Below are positions 4,982 to 7,208 of a DNA stretch of 7,208 nt, piece after piece. The notes under the pieces are model-generated. The model was not told where the DNA came from. It did not search any database and saw only the letters and a program-made list of their open reading frames with translations. The position numbers and the translations under genes were made by a program. This DNA is from an uncultured Eubacteriales bacterium (GTDB lineage: Bacteria; Bacillota; Clostridia; Lachnospirales; Lachnospiraceae), in assembly GCA_949297565.1 (NCBI GenBank), contig CASFUI010000312.1:1-7208 (forward strand), given 5' to 3'. Every line of letters starts with the position of its first letter. Within the stretch, counting starts at the first letter, position 1.

Positions 4982-5860
4982 ATGACTGAAAACAGAATTT
5001 TAAATATAGGTTTTATAGGCTTCGGACTTATAGGCGGCTCCATAGCCAAAGCAATTAAAAAGGCTCATCCTGAATATATAATTACTGTGGCAAGCCGCAG
5101 CCAGGCGCCTCTTTGCGCCGCCGTGACCGACGGGATTATAGACAACGCACGCACACAGCCGGACGACAGTTTTTCGGACTGTGATTATATATTTTTGTGC
5201 ACTCCCGTAGTAACTATAACAAAATATCTTGCACAGTTAAAGTTGCTCGCCAAACCGGGATGTATTATAACTGACGTGGGAAGCGTAAAGGGAAATATCC
5301 ACAGAGCTGTTTCAGAGCTTGAAATGGATAATATGTTCATAGGAGGACATCCCATGACCGGCTCTGAGCTTTCAGGATACGCCAATTCCAACGCCGAGCT
5401 TTTAAAAAATGCAAAGTATGTAATCACACCGACTGAGAAAACTTCAAAAGAGCAGCTTTCAGCGTATGCCTCACTTGTTGAAGATATGGGAGCCGTTCCG
5501 GTTGTAATGGATTACAGACTGCACGACTATACCGTGGCAGGAATCAGCCATGTCCCTCACCTGGTCGCCGCTGCTCTCACACGCACCGTGCAGAAATATG
5601 ATGACGCCGAAGGTCACATGCATCTGCTGGCGGCAGGAGGCTTTCGCGACACAACTCGTATCGCCGCCTCGTCTCCTGAGATGTGGACACAGATATGTGA
5701 CGCAAACCGCGACGCCATATGCGATATACTCGACAAATATATCATTGAAATGCAGGATATAAAAAAACATATCGCCGACGGTAAAAACAATGCCGATGAT
5801 ATGCGCCAATTTATCGAAAAGCTTTTCACCGATGCCGGAAGCTACAGAAATTCTTTTTAA
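4982..5860 (+). CDS. tyrA: Prephenate dehydrogenase, 292 aa, without ACT domain
   Basis: This cytosolic enzyme oxidatively decarboxylates prephenate to 4-hydroxyphenylpyruvate in tyrosine synthesis. Arogenate as substrate cannot be excluded. The N-terminal Rossmann fold has GFGLIGG (13-19) with the GxGxxG pattern, followed by DVGSVK (98-103), GGHPMTGSE (121-129, with the conserved His123), ISHVPH (188-193) and GGFRDTTRIA (219-228) in the helical C-terminal domain. There is no ACT domain, unlike the longer Bacillus type, so tyrosine feedback through ACT is not expected. After beta-strand 2 the sequence is ASRS (37-40) rather than an acidic residue, hinting at NADP use. GAGG (4972-4975), six bases before ATG 4982, fixes the start. 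The frame extends to a TTG at 4844, which has no ribosome site. The gene stands alone, with a terminator after it. Confidence 0.93.
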   Translation: MTENRILNIGFIGFGLIGGSIAKAIKKAHPEYIITVASRSQAPLCAAVTDGIIDNARTQPDDSFSDCDYIFLCTPVVTITKYLAQLKLLAKPGCIITDVGSVKGNIHRAVSELEMDNMFIGGHPMTGSELSGYANSNAELLKNAKYVITPTEKTSKEQLSAYASLVEDMGAVPVVMDYRLHDYTVAGISHVPHLVAAALTRTVQKYDDAEGHMHLLAAGGFRDTTRIAASSPEMWTQICDANRDAICDILDKYIIEMQDIKKHIADGKNNADDMRQFIEKLFTDAGSYRNSF

Positions 5861-5904
5861 GGAAATATTTTTAGGAAATCCTTATTACATAACTTAATTA
5901 TCAT

Positions 5905-5954
5905 AAGAACTGCCGTCTGCCCGTTTATTACACGTGCGCAAGACGGCAGTTCTT
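5905..5954. terminator. Bidirectional terminator between tyrA and the nucleoside kinase gene
   Basis: AAGAACTGCCGTCT (5905-5918) and AGACGGCAGTTCTT (5941-5954) form a perfect 14-bp stem with a 22-nt loop. The plus side is followed by TGTTT and serves tyrA, whose stop is 44 nt upstream. The minus side begins four bases after the kinase stop codon but has only a weak T-tract, so it is likely the poorer direction. Confidence 0.8.
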
Positions 5955-5958
5955 TGTT

Positions 5959-7208
5959 TCAGACGCGGAAGCATCCGCCCCCTACAAATTCTCTCATAAT
6001 AGAGTTAATAGGAATATATTCTGTTCCGCAAGGAAGAAAATATTCCATAAATTTGAGAAGACGCTTTGCCTCCTGATATTCAGGCTCATCCTCCTTTATC
6101 GAGAACAAAAGCGGCTCAACATATGGTTTAAGAACTGCAAGCTCATATGCAAGAGAGGAATTAAACATAACATCAGCCTGCTCCTGGAATGGGAATATAT
6201 TTTTCTCCTCTCCCCTTCTTACAGACTCCCACATTGACAGAGTTTTCTTTGCCGATGCTCCTCTTGTCCTGTGGTCACGCACCAATCTTCTCACAAGTCT
6301 TCCGTCGGTTGTAGAAACACGGTTATGCTCATCAATATTCATCTGTGTGAGCGCGCTTATATATATTTTAAATTTACTCTCAATCGGCAAAGCATAGGAC
6401 AGCTCATCGTTAAGGCAGTGAATTCCCTCAATGACAAGGATATCGTCAGCGCCAAGCTGAAGTGAATTGCCGCCGTATTCCTTTTTCCCGAGCTTGAAGT
6501 TAAACACCGGCATATCGACCCGCTCTCCCGCGAGAAGAGAATTCATATGCCTGTTAAAAAGTTCAATGTCAATAGCATGAATATCTTCAAAATTATAATT
6601 TCCGTTCTCGTCTAACGGCGTATTCTCGCGTTCAACAAAATAATTGTCAACAGCAATCGGATGAGGTTTATATCCGTTTGCCATAAGCTGGATTGACAAT
6701 CTGTGCGAAAACGTGGTTTTTCCTGATGATGAAGGTCCTGCTATCATTATAAATTTTGCTTCAGGACGATTTTGTATCATCTTGACAATTTCATATATTT
6801 TCTGTTCCTGCAAGGCCTCACAGACAAGCATTAACGAGCCCATATCGCCTTCCGTAATATGTTCGTTCAATGCCCCCACCGTATGAAGATTAAGCATATC
6901 TGCCCATTCAGAAGATTCCTTGAGTACATTGAACAGCTTTGCCGGCGGATTGAACGGCGGCACCTCGTCCGGCTTCTCTTTTACCGGAAGCTGAAGTACA
7001 AAACCCTCGTCATAAGCAAACAGGTCAAATGTCTTTAATATACCGGTTGACGGAGCCATATATCCGTAATAGTAATCCTCGTAACCGTCAAGACTGTATA
7101 CATTTACATAGGAGCCCCTTCTGTATGTAAAAAGCTGTGTCTTATCTTCCATTCCGTGTTTTTTAAAAAGAGCAACGGCGTCTCTTGTCTTCATAAGCGT
7201 CTTTTTAA
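5959..7208 (-). CDS. Uridine kinase-like nucleoside kinase (TGS-family), 5'-truncated by the window
   Basis: The protein belongs to the phosphoribulokinase/uridine kinase P-loop family, in the long form that normally carries an N-terminal TGS and ThrRS-like region. It probably transfers ATP phosphate to a nucleoside in the cytosol; the exact substrate is not known to me. Numbering from the Met at 7194: a ThrRS-like stretch (about 1-80), Walker A GPSSSGKTT (153-161), VDNYF (182-186), DDILVIEGIH (250-259, Walker-B-like), an Arg-rich lid RLVRDHRTRG (303-312) and a conserved end, REFVGGGCF. The frame has no stop between 7194 and the window edge and adds KKTL there, continuing the family alignment. 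No ribosome site precedes that Met. I therefore take it as internal, with roughly 130-150 residues missing. 415 residues are visible. Confidence 0.88.
   Translation of the reverse strand, partial: KKTLMKTRDAVALFKKHGMEDKTQLFTYRRGSYVNVYSLDGYEDYYYGYMAPSTGILKTFDLFAYDEGFVLQLPVKEKPDEVPPFNPPAKLFNVLKESSEWADMLNLHTVGALNEHITEGDMGSLMLVCEALQEQKIYEIVKMIQNRPEAKFIMIAGPSSSGKTTFSHRLSIQLMANGYKPHPIAVDNYFVERENTPLDENGNYNFEDIHAIDIELFNRHMNSLLAGERVDMPVFNFKLGKKEYGGNSLQLGADDILVIEGIHCLNDELSYALPIESKFKIYISALTQMNIDEHNRVSTTDGRLVRRLVRDHRTRGASAKKTLSMWESVRRGEEKNIFPFQEQADVMFNSSLAYELAVLKPYVEPLLFSIKEDEPEYQEAKRLLKFMEYFLPCGTEYIPINSIMREFVGGGCFRV

Noticed and set aside
5859..5883. Small AAGGA/TCCTT inverted repeat just after tyrA
   Set aside because: Only five base pairs around a 15-nt loop. 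The strong stem at 5905-5954 is the evident terminator.

Overview
The window looks like chromosomal DNA of a low-to-middling GC Clostridia member, most likely a Lachnospiraceae gut anaerobe. The reasons are strong GGAGG-type Shine-Dalgarno sites, AT-rich spacers, a Clostridia-style 805-residue LeuS, a TGS-family nucleoside kinase and a stand-alone TyrA without an ACT domain. This is recognition of protein families by eye; no database was searched. I see no insertion sequence, CRISPR array, rRNA or tRNA.

Layout. Positions 1-31 hold the end of a plus-strand gene, followed by a strong two-way terminator (114-166). A possible 48-residue minus-strand gene (258-404) reads back toward that terminator. 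Two plus-strand genes of unknown function follow (504-1175 and 1246-1485). The second overlaps, tail to tail by 59 bp, a minus-strand DUF1294 membrane protein gene (1427-1684). That gene lies just downstream of leuS (1759-4176, minus), separated from it by a hairpin that abuts its Shine-Dalgarno site. Positions 4177-4981 contain no convincing protein gene except one doubtful 22-codon ORF. They hold two long divergent leaders: about 340 nt before leuS, with a good promoter, and about 315 nt before tyrA. tyrA (4982-5860, plus) encodes prephenate dehydrogenase. It converges through a two-way terminator on a uridine-kinase-like gene (5959-7208, minus) whose 5' end lies beyond the window.

How the genes relate. 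leuS charges tRNA-Leu and tyrA makes the tyrosine precursor 4-hydroxyphenylpyruvate, so both belong to amino-acid supply. Both have long, structured leaders in which I cannot find a T-box consensus. The most noteworthy signal is just before tyrA: a hairpin whose loop is perfectly complementary over 12 nt to the sequence touching the tyrA Shine-Dalgarno site, with a 16-bp hairpin in between. That is a candidate pseudoknot regulator. Upstream of it lies a possible terminator/antiterminator pair. The second candidate for novelty is the unknown two-gene unit at 504-1485, whose first product carries an internal duplication.
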